Part shown: positions 6,990-13,684 of the stretch, piece by piece | How positions within the stretch are numbered: position 1 is the first letter of the stretch | Layout: the number at the start of each line of letters is the position of its first letter | NCBI GenBank assembly: GCA_026389975.1 | Contig: JAPLGV010000463.1 | Location: forward strand, 1 to 13,684 | From: Chloroflexota bacterium | GTDB lineage: Bacteria; Chloroflexota; Anaerolineae; Anaerolineales; Villigracilaceae | Length of the DNA stretch: 13,684 nucleotides | Direction: 5' to 3' | Position numbers and translations under genes: made by a program | Notes under the pieces: generated by a model | What the model was told of the DNA's origin: nothing | Databases searched by the model: none | The model's input: only the letters and a program-made list of their open reading frames with translations

Positions 6990-7017
6990 CCTATTAACTT
7001 ATTTCGCGGAGGGACGA

Positions 7018-7428
7018 ATGGCAACTATATTCCCGTCCATTGAATGGTTGGAAGGCCTCAGCAAAAAATTGAACAGCGATACTAAATATGCCCAGATTGC
7101 CAGGAACTGGGAGGGCGACATGTGTGTTGTCATCGAGCCGAGCGGGCCTCTGACTGAGCAACTGCTCTACTATTTGGATCTGTGGCATGGCAAGTGCCGA
7201 AAAACGGAAATCCTGAAAGACCTTTCCAGCGTCAAGCCAAAGTTTGTTTTGACGGCGACCTACGATAACATTTCCCGCATTATGAAAGGTGGTCTCGACC
7301 CAATGACCGCCATGATGACCCGCAAGTTGCAGGTGCATGGGAGCATGGCCTACATGATGCGCAATGTGCCGACTGTGCTGGATTTCGTCCGCTGCGCACG
7401 TGAAGTCACCACCGAAATCCTTTCCTGA
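7018..7428 (+). CDS. SCP2 sterol-binding-domain protein
   Basis: A 136-residue stand-alone SCP2 fold, which forms a hydrophobic tunnel for lipids, fatty acyl chains or other apolar ligands. The C-terminal signature fits the family: a G-G-L-D-P-M-T-A-M-M-T-R-K-L-Q-V-H-G-S-M run (91-110) followed by an amphipathic helix. The earlier part has the strand pairs WEGDMCVVIEPSG and FVLTATYDNISRIM. No signal peptide or membrane segment is present, so it is cytoplasmic. The start ATG at 7018 is preceded by GGAGGG at 5 bases. The stop (TGA, 7426-7428) is 2 bases from the AOR start, implying translational coupling and a joint task. I infer that it carries or buffers a hydrophobic aldehyde or acid for the oxidoreductase. 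The substrate is unknown. Confidence 0.9.
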   Translation: MATIFPSIEWLEGLSKKLNSDTKYAQIARNWEGDMCVVIEPSGPLTEQLLYYLDLWHGKCRKTEILKDLSSVKPKFVLTATYDNISRIMKGGLDPMTAMMTRKLQVHGSMAYMMRNVPTVLDFVRCAREVTTEILS

Positions 7429-7430
7429 CC

Positions 7431-9245
7431 ATGCAACCGATACTCAAAGTTAATCTGACCACCGGGGAAACATCAGAGTATGTTATCCCAGCTGAATGGG
7501 AGCGGGACTATCTTGGCGGCGCCTCGCTGGCAGCGCGCCTGCTCTATCCCGTGCTCACGCGGAACCTCGACCCTGTCTCGCCCGAAGCGTCGCTGCTCTT
7601 CCTGAACGGTCCCCTCACCGGCACCGCCGGCCCGGCGGTGGGACGCTTCGTTGTCTGCGGAAAATCCCCGGCGACGGGACTGTGGGCCGAGTCAAACTGC
7701 GGAGGGTTCTGGGGTCCCGAGCTTCGTTTTTGTGGCTATGACGGGTTGTGGATCACGGGAAAAGCTGACAGTCCGGTTTACCTCTGGTTAAACAATGGCC
7801 GGCTCGAGGTCCGGGATGCAAAGGACGTATGGGGCAAGGACACCTACGAATCACAGGAAATCATCAAAAGTGAGATTGTCGTTCCTGGCGCGCATGTCCT
7901 GACCATCGGACCGGCTGGCGAGAACAGCGTCCTGTTCGCCGGTTTGTTTTGTGACCACGGGCGGACGGCGGGACGCACCGGGTTGGGGGCGGTGGCCGGG
8001 TCGAAGAATCTCAAGGCGATCGCTGTCAAAGGAACGCAGAAAATCCCGCTTGCGCAGCCCGAGGCCTACGCCCCACTGCGGAGCCAGGCTAACCGGGCGC
8101 TCAAGGCCGATAATATCTCCCAGGTGACGCACGACCTGGGCACAGCCGGCGTGGCCGACTATGCCGACTATCTCGGCAGCATGCCGAAGAAGTATTACCA
8201 CCAGGGCACGATGGAGAACGTGGATAAGGTCTCCGGCTCCACGATGGCTGAAACAATTCTGACGGGCGTCAGCGCCTGCCATGCCTGCGTGATCGCCTGC
8301 GGGCGGGTGGTGAACCTGGGCGACGGTGTGAAGCGCAAGGGGCCAGAGTACGAGACGGTGGTGGGTTTCGGACCAAACATCTTGAACGACAACCTGGAAG
8401 AGATCGTGCGCCTGAACGAGATTTGCGACCGCTATGGCATGGACACCATCAGCGCATCCAACACGGTCGGGTTGGCCTATTACCTGTTTGAACTGGGTGT
8501 AATTGGCGAGGCCGAGGCCGGCTTTTCCTTGCACTGGGGTGATCCTTTCGCGGCAGCCCAACTCCTGCATCTGATGGCGCGGCGCGAAGGCATAGGCGAG
8601 TGGATGGCGCAAGGCTCGCGCCGCTTTGCCGCCCATTTCGGCGCGGAGGAGGAAGCCGTGCAGGTCAACGGGCTGGAAGTGGCCTACCACGACCCGCGCG
8701 GCGTCTCGGGCATGGCGCTGGTGTATGCCACCAGTCCACGCGGCGCCTGCCATAACAAATCCGATTATTTCTTCGTGGACTGGGGCCAGGCCGACCCGAG
8801 CCTGGGCCTGGAATTTTTCGACAAACACGCCGGAGCCGAAAAAGCCGCCAACGTGGCTCATCACCAGAATTGGTGCAGCGCATGCGATTCGCTGGTAATG
8901 TGCATTTTTGGCAACATCGCCCCGGAGATAGTGGCGGGACTGGTCAATGCTGCTTGCGGTTATGATTTGTCGGTGGACGATATGCTGACCTGCGGCGAGC
9001 GCGGTTGGACTCTAAAAAGGGCCATCAACCATCGGCTGGGCCTAACCCGCCTCAACGATAAACTTCCGAAAGCGCTGCTCGAACCCCTGGCCGACGGTCC
9101 CGTGGCGGGCTTTGTCCCGGATCTGGAATCCATGCTGCTGGCTTATTATTTGGCGCGCGGCTGGGACCCGGAGACCGGCAAACCGACACCCGAAAAACTG
9201 GCCGAGTTGGGCCTGGAGTGGGTGGCGCAAGATATCTGGAAATGA
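7431..9245 (+). CDS. aor: Aldehyde:ferredoxin oxidoreductase (tungstopterin enzyme)
   Basis: A cytoplasmic tungsten-bis-pterin iron-sulfur enzyme that interconverts aldehydes and carboxylic acids with ferredoxin. The 604 residues match the family. The N-terminal domain has YLGGASLAARLLY, the glycine-rich region 60-110 (GPLTGTAGPAVGRF, SNCGGFWGPELR) and HGRTAGRTGLGAVAGSKNLKA at 176-196. The [4Fe-4S] cysteines are C283, C286 and C290 (CHACVIAC), with the fourth at C491. The first pterin motif is DRYGMDT at 333-339. The second, normally DxxGLC, is DSLVMC at 486-491, with G replaced by V. No small electron-transfer subunit or MoaD-like gene accompanies it. The only clear partner is the SCP2 gene just upstream. 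Exact substrate and subclass (AOR, FOR or WOR) are not determinable by eye. Confidence 0.95.
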   Translation: MQPILKVNLTTGETSEYVIPAEWERDYLGGASLAARLLYPVLTRNLDPVSPEASLLFLNGPLTGTAGPAVGRFVVCGKSPATGLWAESNCGGFWGPELRFCGYDGLWITGKADSPVYLWLNNGRLEVRDAKDVWGKDTYESQEIIKSEIVVPGAHVLTIGPAGENSVLFAGLFCDHGRTAGRTGLGAVAGSKNLKAIAVKGTQKIPLAQPEAYAPLRSQANRALKADNISQVTHDLGTAGVADYADYLGSMPKKYYHQGTMENVDKVSGSTMAETILTGVSACHACVIACGRVVNLGDGVKRKGPEYETVVGFGPNILNDNLEEIVRLNEICDRYGMDTISASNTVGLAYYLFELGVIGEAEAGFSLHWGDPFAAAQLLHLMARREGIGEWMAQGSRRFAAHFGAEEEAVQVNGLEVAYHDPRGVSGMALVYATSPRGACHNKSDYFFVDWGQADPSLGLEFFDKHAGAEKAANVAHHQNWCSACDSLVMCIFGNIAPEIVAGLVNAACGYDLSVDDMLTCGERGWTLKRAINHRLGLTRLNDKLPKALLEPLADGPVAGFVPDLESMLLAYYLARGWDPETGKPTPEKLAELGLEWVAQDIWK

Positions 9246-9419
9246 TAAAATAATGTTGGAACTACCCTGCCTGTGTCAAACGCGAAGAGCCTACCCCCCT
9301 TTGGCAGCCCGCGTTAGACGGCAGGTCAGAGCTCTTTATTTATTGGGATCTCTTTCCCTCTATCACGGGAATTCCTGTAATATGGGTATATAATGCGGCG
9401 TGGATTGGAGAACCCTGCT
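9246..9419 (+). promoter_or_regulatory. Structured spacer between AOR and nnr with a long hairpin and possible pseudoknot
   Basis: CCTGCC (9266-9271) pairs with 9320-9325, GTC (9275-9277) with 9317-9319, AACGCG (9279-9284) with 9310-9315 and GCC (9289-9291) with 9303-9305, giving one 60-base stem with a 3-base bulge and an A/A mismatch. AAGAGC (9285-9290) inside the stem-loop can alternatively pair with GCTCTT (9331-9336), which is followed by TATTTATT. It could be a terminator or attenuator for AOR, or a structured leader of nnr. No known RNA family was recognised. Confidence 0.5.
9389..9394 (+). promoter_or_regulatory. Possible -10 box for nnr
   Basis: A perfect TATAAT lies 25 bases before the chosen nnr start, but no matching -35 is visible at normal spacing. 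If used, transcription would begin near 9401, which would exclude the upstream in-frame ATG at 9393. Confidence 0.3.
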
Positions 9420-11054
9420 ATGAAACTAGTCTCGATTTCTGAAATGCGTTCCATCGAACAAGAGGCCGACGCGAACGGCCTGACCTACGATATGATGATG
9501 GAAAATGCCGGGCGTAACTTGTCCCGCGAAATTTTACAGTTGGCTTATGCCCAGGATGACGAGGAAGACATCCAGGTGCTCGGTTTTGTCGGCACCGGCA
9601 ACAATGGCGGCGATACGCTCGTTGCACTGACGCATCTGGCCGAGAAAGGCTGGAAGGCGCGTGCTTACCTCATCAAGCGCAAAGCCACTGGCGATCCACT
9701 GGTGAAACGGCTGGAAGATGCGGACGGGGAGATTTACCTGGCCGAAAAGGATTCTGATTTCCAACAACTGACTGCCTTTCTGGAAACCGCCGATGTAGTT
9801 CTGGATGGCGTTCTGGGCACGGGTTTCAAACTACCCCTGAAACCTGATATCGGCAAGGTGCTTGGCGCGGTAAAAACCATCCTTGAATCGATTGAATGGC
9901 AGCCCCTTATCGTTGCCGTGGACTGCCCATCTGGTGTGGATTGCGATACCGGCGAGGTTGCCGAAGAATGCATCCCTGCTGACGCTACTGTTACACTGGC
10001 GGCAGTTAAACAAGGCTTGCTCAAACTCCCGGCCTATGATTTGATCGGCGAATTACGCGTTGTGGATATTGGTCTTCTCAACGAGTTGAAGTCCTGGCAG
10101 GCGATCAAAAATGAAGTAGCCAACGATACCCTGGCCACCTTCCTTCTCCCAGAACGTCCGACAGATGCCCATAAGGGAACATTCGGCACGGTGCTGGTTG
10201 TGGCCGGTTCCGTCAATTACACCGGCGCGGCCCTGCTGGCAGGCAAGGCCGCTTACCGCATTGGCGCTGGCTTGGTAAAATTGGCCGTCCCCGCACCGCT
10301 GCACACCGCCCTGGCCGGTCACTTTCCTGAAGCGATCTGGCTGCTCCTGCCGCATGAAATGGGCTCCATCGCTTCTGGCGCGGCTGATGTGCTGACAGAT
10401 AACCTGGAACGCGTTACTTCACTTTTGGTTGGTCCCGGTTTGGGATTGGATGATACGACCAGGGAATTCATTGCGAACTTGCTGGATGGTGCGCCTGCGA
10501 AAGTCTCCCATACGCGCATGGGCTTCGTTCAAAGCCCCGGATCGAAAGTGGACCAGAAACCTGCCGCGCTGCCCCCGTTCGTTTTCGACGCTGACGGTTT
10601 GAAATTGCTGGCAAAATTGCCCGATTGGTTCAGGCTGCTTCCGGCCCCGGCCATCCTGACCCCGCACCCCGGCGAAATGTCCTTGCTGACGGGGCTTACG
10701 GTCGAGAAAATCCAAGAAGACCGCCTGGCGATTGCGGGTAAGTATGCCGCAGAGTGGGGACATGTGGTTGTGTTGAAGGGTGCGTTTACGGTCATCGCCG
10801 CCCCGGATGGACGCACCACTACCATACCGGTGGCCACTCCCGCTCTGGCCCATGCTGGCACCGGGGATGTGCTGGCCGGACTGATTACCGGTCTGCGCGC
10901 CCAGGGCCTGGAGGCCTACGACGCGGCCCGGCTTGGGGCCTGGGTGCATGCCCAGGCAGGGTTGGCCGCCGCCGTGGTCCAGGGGAGCACTGCTGCGGTG
11001 CTGGCCGGGGACGTACTGGAGGCGGTGGCAGACGTGCTGGCGGAGTTGGAATAA
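9420..11054 (+). CDS. nnr: Bifunctional NAD(P)H-hydrate epimerase / ADP-dependent NAD(P)H-hydrate dehydratase
   Basis: Repairs hydrated NADH and NADPH: the N-terminal domain epimerises R to S forms and the C-terminal kinase-like domain dehydrates S-NAD(P)HX with ADP. I chose the ATG at 9420 (MKLVSISEMRSIEQEADANG) because GGAG lies about 10 bases upstream and homologous sequence starts there; the frame is open from 9393. The protein has 544 residues. YjeF_N domain (1-220): GTGNNGGD at 58-65 and VDCPSGVD at 167-174. YjeF_C/ribokinase-like domain (250-540): HKGTFGTVLVVAGS at 251-264, LVGPGLG at 336-342, FDADGL at 389-394, TPHPGEM at 414-420 and the catalytic GTGD at 480-483. Both active sites look intact. 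It lies 174 bases downstream of AOR in the same direction; a functional tie to the redox enzyme is plausible but not shown. Confidence 0.96.
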   Translation: MKLVSISEMRSIEQEADANGLTYDMMMENAGRNLSREILQLAYAQDDEEDIQVLGFVGTGNNGGDTLVALTHLAEKGWKARAYLIKRKATGDPLVKRLEDADGEIYLAEKDSDFQQLTAFLETADVVLDGVLGTGFKLPLKPDIGKVLGAVKTILESIEWQPLIVAVDCPSGVDCDTGEVAEECIPADATVTLAAVKQGLLKLPAYDLIGELRVVDIGLLNELKSWQAIKNEVANDTLATFLLPERPTDAHKGTFGTVLVVAGSVNYTGAALLAGKAAYRIGAGLVKLAVPAPLHTALAGHFPEAIWLLLPHEMGSIASGAADVLTDNLERVTSLLVGPGLGLDDTTREFIANLLDGAPAKVSHTRMGFVQSPGSKVDQKPAALPPFVFDADGLKLLAKLPDWFRLLPAPAILTPHPGEMSLLTGLTVEKIQEDRLAIAGKYAAEWGHVVVLKGAFTVIAAPDGRTTTIPVATPALAHAGTGDVLAGLITGLRAQGLEAYDAARLGAWVHAQAGLAAAVVQGSTAAVLAGDVLEAVADVLAELE

Positions 11055-11086
11055 AACGAAAAATGCAAGTCAGATGATAAAGAATC

Positions 11087-11117
11087 AAAAGGAGTCCGGC
11101 AAAACCGGATTCCTTTT
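11087..11117. terminator. Bidirectional terminator between nnr and the SPFH gene
   Basis: AAAAGGAGTCCGG (11087-11099) pairs with 11105-11117 around a CAAAA loop, with one G-T wobble. T-runs follow the stem on both strands. It separates the converging nnr and SPFH genes. Confidence 0.85.
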
Positions 11118-11133
11118 ATGTCTTACGTTATCC

Positions 11134-12198
11134 TTAGCTCTTCAAGAACTCTTCCAGCGATCCTTTGCTGATACGGTAAGCATTGCCGAGTTTCTTGGCT
11201 TTCAGGCTGCCATCCTGGATGGCTGCCAGCACGTCTTCCTCTGAGACTTTCAGGAAGCCGGCCGCTTCGCCGGGGGTCATCACGTCGGGCATGGCCCCGC
11301 CTGCGGGAGCGCCGCCGGAGGGAGCCTGTTGCTGCTGCTGGCCGGACTGCATCCCGCCCTGAAGGGCCTGTCCCATCAGGTTGCCGATGCCCATCCCGGC
11401 GCCGATACCGGCCGTCAGGCCCGCACCGCCGCTGGGGTTCTGGGCGGCGTCGCGCATGGCATCCGCGGCCTGCAACTGGGTGTAGGTGGACATGTCGAGC
11501 ATGCCCATGTCACGCAGTTCCTGGGCGGATTTGTCGGACGGTTTCAGGTTAGCGAGGATGAAAGTTTTCAGGGTCAGACCGACAGCCTGAAAATCGTCCT
11601 CACACTCTGAGCGGATGAAACCAGACATTTCTTGTGTCTTGGCAAGCAGTTGTGGCAGATTAAATTTACCACCCCACTCATTCAGCGTATCCTGCAATTG
11701 TGACAACATAATGCTGCGTAAGCGGTCCTCGATCTGGTCAATGCGGTAGGAAGCCGTCTTGCCGACAATCTGTGCCACCAACTGCTGCGGGTCCTTGACC
11801 TCGAATGAATAGGTGCCGAAGCCCTGGAGTAACATTACCCCCAGGCCCATGCCTGGATTGCTAACCAGGATCGGTTGCGGCGTGCCCCACTTGCGCTGAG
11901 GGAACTCCTTCATTGAGACGAAGTAGACTTCCGCAGGGAACACTCCCTTACCGCTGGTAAAAATGTCCTGCAGTTTCTGGGTCAGCAGGGGGATGTTGGC
12001 GGTGGCGATGACATGCCGCCCGGGACCAAACACATCCAGCGCCAGACCATCGCGGAAGAAGACCACGCTTTGACCGGTGCGCACGATGATATTGGAACCG
12101 AGGCGATAATCGCCGGTCGTGCCGTCATCAGGGAAACGATGAACGAGTTCGTCCGTCATTTCGTTTGCATATTCAATAACATCAAAGATACGAGCCAT
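11134..12198 (-). CDS. Band-7/SPFH protein (YdjI-like) with C-terminal excisionase-like helix-turn-helix
   Basis: A 354-residue protein with no transmembrane segment. Residues about 30-215 form a Band-7 (SPFH) domain of the YdjI 'virion core protein' type: VRTGQSVVFFRDG at 39-51, FGPGRHVIATANIP at 57-70, and helical repeats around 150-200. A linker (252-303) is rich in Gly, Gln, Ala and Met (LTAGIGAGMGIGNLMG), as in YdjI relatives, where it normally leads to a zinc ribbon. Here residues 305-354 instead read MTPGEAAGFLKVSEEDVLAA and end in AYRISKGSLEEFLKS, a clear match to the HTH_17/excisionase fold. The start has GGAG 8 bases upstream. A promoter candidate lies at 12229-12257. It likely forms membrane-associated or cytoplasmic oligomers and uses the C-terminal domain to bind a partner or DNA. 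Function is unknown. Confidence 0.85.
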   Translation of the reverse strand: MARIFDVIEYANEMTDELVHRFPDDGTTGDYRLGSNIIVRTGQSVVFFRDGLALDVFGPGRHVIATANIPLLTQKLQDIFTSGKGVFPAEVYFVSMKEFPQRKWGTPQPILVSNPGMGLGVMLLQGFGTYSFEVKDPQQLVAQIVGKTASYRIDQIEDRLRSIMLSQLQDTLNEWGGKFNLPQLLAKTQEMSGFIRSECEDDFQAVGLTLKTFILANLKPSDKSAQELRDMGMLDMSTYTQLQAADAMRDAAQNPSGGAGLTAGIGAGMGIGNLMGQALQGGMQSGQQQQQAPSGGAPAGGAMPDVMTPGEAAGFLKVSEEDVLAAIQDGSLKAKKLGNAYRISKGSLEEFLKS

Positions 12199-12228
12199 TT
12201 TGTCTCTCCTTTTATGATGAACTAATTC

Positions 12229-12257
12229 ATTATATTCGATGCGGGTTATTGATACAA
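12229..12257 (-). promoter_or_regulatory. Candidate promoter of the SPFH gene
   Basis: On the minus strand a perfect TATAAT (12229-12234) is preceded by TTGTAT (12252-12257, three of six bases) after a 17-base spacer. The start would be about 25-30 bases before the ATG. It lies in the 74-base gap between the membrane-protein stop and the SPFH start. Confidence 0.5.
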
Positions 12258-12272
12258 GCTATTTTATCCTGT

Positions 12273-12734
12273 TTAATCTACGCCGTTATCCCCAAAAAGT
12301 ATTATTTCAATACGGTTCCAAGGACGTTGAATGCGAAGATAATTGTAGCACCACTCAAGCAGGAAAAAAAATAATGTCAGGCTGGTCGTGGCAATCCCGG
12401 TTGCTTTGGAGCGGATCCAACCGGCCAGTCCGATCCCGGTTAACAGGACGAAGACCGCACCATACGTGTCGAACAGCGCGTAGGCGCCAAAATTCCGAAA
12501 GGCGTAGAAGGTTAAATTCGTTTCCGCGACGACGGTGTAACTTAAAACGAAAACGAGCAGTGCCAGTAAAAACATAAATGTTGCAATGGAAAACAGGATG
12601 GTGGCAGCAGTGATGAGTTTTCCTTTTTTCTCCATGACGATGAGCTGTACGACTGCCGCGAAGGCGAACCCTCCCAGGATGTCCACCAGCGTTGCATACA
12701 TCCCGTTTTCCTGAAGTACAAGGACAACGTTCAT
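12273..12734 (-). CDS. Small four-helix membrane protein of unknown function
   Basis: I chose the ATG at 12732-12734 (MNVVLVLQENGMYATLVDIL); the longer open frame to 12866 would overlap the zinc-ribbon gene in another frame. The product has 153 residues and four likely membrane helices at about 15-34, 40-69, 86-107 and 112-132. The charged turn EKKGK follows helix 1, and the tail is short and polar (RIQRPWNRIEIILFGDNGVD). No family was recognised. It starts 10 bases after the zinc-ribbon stop, so the two are cotranscribed and probably act together. The purine-rich GGAAGGGTAAGAAAG upstream could serve as its ribosome site. Confidence 0.8.
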   Translation of the reverse strand: MNVVLVLQENGMYATLVDILGGFAFAAVVQLIVMEKKGKLITAATILFSIATFMFLLALLVFVLSYTVVAETNLTFYAFRNFGAYALFDTYGAVFVLLTGIGLAGWIRSKATGIATTSLTLFFFLLEWCYNYLRIQRPWNRIEIILFGDNGVD

Positions 12735-12744
12735 ATTTTCTTTC

Positions 12745-13314
12745 TTACCCTTCCACCAGACGCGTCCCGCAGGCCTGGCAGAACAAGGCGTCGGAGGTGT
12801 GGCCGCGTCCACATTTTTGGCAGACCCGTGGCAGGTCCGTGGGGAGGGCGGCGCCGCAGGCGACACATTCCTCCATTTCCGGGTCGTTGGACATGCCGCA
12901 ATACTGGCAAACTTTTGGATTGCGAGGGGCTTTTTCCTCCCCAGCTAGGGAGCGTGTCAGGGCGCACAGATCGTTGATGGCATCCCAAATAAGCGGGGCG
13001 AGGTTTCCCTGTTTCATCTCGCCAATCACGTCCGGTACGAGCGCCAACAGAGAGAGCGGGCTGGAGGCGGCGCGCTCGATCAACTCGCTGGAATCGGCCA
13101 CCCGATCGAGCCAGTCGCGGTCGCGGCTCATGGTGACCAGGACGCCGCCCTCAGTATCGGAAATGTGGACAGTGACCGGGGTGCCGTGCTTCGAGCCAAT
13201 CTGCACCAGCGCCGCCTCACCCTGGATCTGGGTGCTTACGCGGTGCTGCCGGTCGTTGAAGCGCGCTGAAAGTTGGTCCGCTAACGCCGCGGACCGGATG
13301 CCGCCGTGGAACAT
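12745..13314 (-). CDS. Double-zinc-ribbon protein with N-terminal uncharacterised domain
   Basis: A 189-residue soluble protein. The C-terminus (130-189) carries four CxxC knuckles: C136/C139, C150/C153, C165/C168 and C179/C182, arranged as two zinc ribbons (CQYCG, CVACG, CQKCG, CQACG). The first 115 residues form an unknown alpha/beta domain (MFHGGIRSAALADQLSARFN, then strand-like AALVQIGS and VTVHISD). The ATG at 13312-13314 lacks a good ribosome site and sits 20 bases past the xdhC stop, so translation may be coupled to it. In YdjI-type Band-7 proteins a similar zinc ribbon is fused to the Band-7 domain; here it is a separate gene next to a Band-7 gene that lacks one. That relation is inferred. 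Confidence 0.82.
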   Translation of the reverse strand: MFHGGIRSAALADQLSARFNDRQHRVSTQIQGEAALVQIGSKHGTPVTVHISDTEGGVLVTMSRDRDWLDRVADSSELIERAASSPLSLLALVPDVIGEMKQGNLAPLIWDAINDLCALTRSLAGEEKAPRNPKVCQYCGMSNDPEMEECVACGAALPTDLPRVCQKCGRGHTSDALFCQACGTRLVEG

Positions 13315-13334
13315 GCGTTGGTTGGGTGGGAGGG

Positions 13335-13684
13335 TCAGCGCGGTTCCTGCATCTGCTTCCCGGACCCGCCGCCGCGCAGCATGAGTACTTCGGCCATGAT
13401 GCTGACGGCTATCTCTTCCGGCGTTTCGGCTCCGATCCCCAGTCCGATGGGCGAATGGACGCGTTTCAACTGCTCGTCGGATATCCCGGCTTCGTTGAGG
13501 CTTTTCATCGTCTCAGACCAGCGTTTGCGCGAGCCGATAATGCCGATGTACCCGGCTTGACTTTCGAGCAGGGCGGGCAATCCGGCAATATCCACGTTGT
13601 TGCCGCGCGTGGTCAGGACGAGAGCGGTCTGCCGGGTGATGTTCAGGTGCAGGGATAGTTCGGCCATCGTGACGGGGTAGAACT
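13335..13684 (-). CDS. xdhC: XdhC/CoxI-family protein, C-terminal part (runs off the window)
   Basis: The frame is open across the right edge, with the first complete codon at 13680-13682. The visible 115 residues are the Rossmann-like C-terminal domain of XdhC: TALVLTTRGNNVDIAGLPAL, GYIGIIGSRKRWSETMKSL and the signature VHSPIGLGIGAETPEEIAV. XdhC proteins bind molybdenum cofactor and help insert its sulfurated form into xanthine-dehydrogenase-type enzymes; the target enzyme is not visible here. The tail (LRGGGSGKQMQEPR) is unremarkable. Its stop is 20 bases from the zinc-ribbon start, so it heads the minus-strand series. The symbol follows family use and is not a claim of orthology. Confidence 0.9.
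   Translation of the reverse strand, partial: FYPVTMAELSLHLNITRQTALVLTTRGNNVDIAGLPALLESQAGYIGIIGSRKRWSETMKSLNEAGISDEQLKRVHSPIGLGIGAETPEEIAVSIMAEVLMLRGGGSGKQMQEPR

Larger units (their letters stand above)
6699..7017. other. 319-base divergent control region between transporter and SCP2/AOR operons
   Basis: AT-rich with no credible gene. It holds the minus-strand promoter for the binding protein (6783-6811) and the plus-strand promoter for the SCP2/AOR operon (6981-6989). It also contains the direct repeat TTTGATGATA at 6771-6780 and 6826-6835, and a pair of AACCACC-TTTAT repeats at 6909-6921 and 6956-6969. The remaining bases show nothing I can name. Confidence 0.7.

Noticed and set aside
7851..8864. 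337-codon open frame on the minus strand
   Set aside because: Lies entirely opposite AOR, whose family motifs are unambiguous; the antisense product is rich in His/Arg/Gly and matches nothing.
9270..9285. Antisense TTGACA at 9273-9278 with a CATTAT 18 bases on, considered as an antisense promoter into AOR
   Set aside because: The -10 is poor and the TTGACA falls inside the stem of the spacer hairpin, so chance is likely.
9253..9393. Short plus-strand frame after AOR (starts MLELPCLCQTRRA), considered as a MoaD-like partner
   Set aside because: No ubiquitin-like pattern and no terminal Gly-Gly; it overlaps the foldable spacer and lacks a ribosome site.
10419..10949. 176-codon minus-strand open frame
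   Set aside because: Antisense shadow of nnr with no recognisable domain and no ribosome site.
12692..13384. 230-codon plus-strand open frame
   Set aside because: Antisense to the zinc-ribbon gene, whose CxxC pattern is clear; the shadow is Ser/Arg-rich without motifs.
1..13684. CRISPR arrays, transposases, integrases or attachment sites
   Set aside because: No regularly spaced repeats, no such genes and no tRNA-end duplication were seen.

Overview
The window looks like a chromosomal segment of an anaerobic bacterium of the phylum Chloroflexota, probably class Anaerolineae. This is inferred from the gene mix: a polymerase-type exonuclease fused to a DinG helicase, a tungsten-type aldehyde:ferredoxin oxidoreductase beside an SCP2 protein, a Band-7 protein of the YdjI type, and an XdhC protein. 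GC content is moderate and coding density is high. I see no phage, insertion sequence, CRISPR array or other clear sign of transfer. The phylum assignment rests on recalled similarity, not on a search.

Left part (1-4681), all on the minus strand and read right to left: plsX (phospholipid synthesis), a two-helix membrane protein with a NERD-like domain, a 50-codon reading frame, a DinG-type exonuclease/helicase, and the start of a small DUF2007-like protein that leaves the window. The spacing is tight and suggests one transcription unit, apart from a hairpin just before dinG. Two reading-frame breaks stand out. dinG is split near 1886, exactly where the residues before the first iron-sulfur cysteine are missing. 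The membrane protein and the 50-codon frame look like two halves of one gene.

Middle (4682-7017): a self-contained plus-strand tRNA-Leu(GAG) unit with a near-consensus promoter and a terminator. It converges on a minus-strand pair coding for an amino-acid-type ABC binding lipoprotein and its permease. No ATPase gene accompanies the pair. A hairpin lies between the two transporter genes, and two small GC-rich hairpins follow the permease gene. A 319-base divergent control region separates the transporter from the next operon.

Right-centre (7018-11054), plus strand: an SCP2-domain protein and an aldehyde:ferredoxin oxidoreductase only 2 bases apart, then a strongly foldable spacer, then nnr, the bifunctional NAD(P)H-hydrate repair enzyme. 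A bidirectional terminator closes this block.

Right end (11087-13684), minus strand: an incomplete XdhC gene, a double-zinc-ribbon protein and a four-helix membrane protein follow one another closely. After a gap holding a promoter candidate comes a Band-7/SPFH protein whose C-terminus carries an excisionase-like helix-turn-helix domain. The Band-7 plus zinc-ribbon plus membrane-protein group is the part most likely to be a little-described system. The SCP2/AOR pair is the second candidate.
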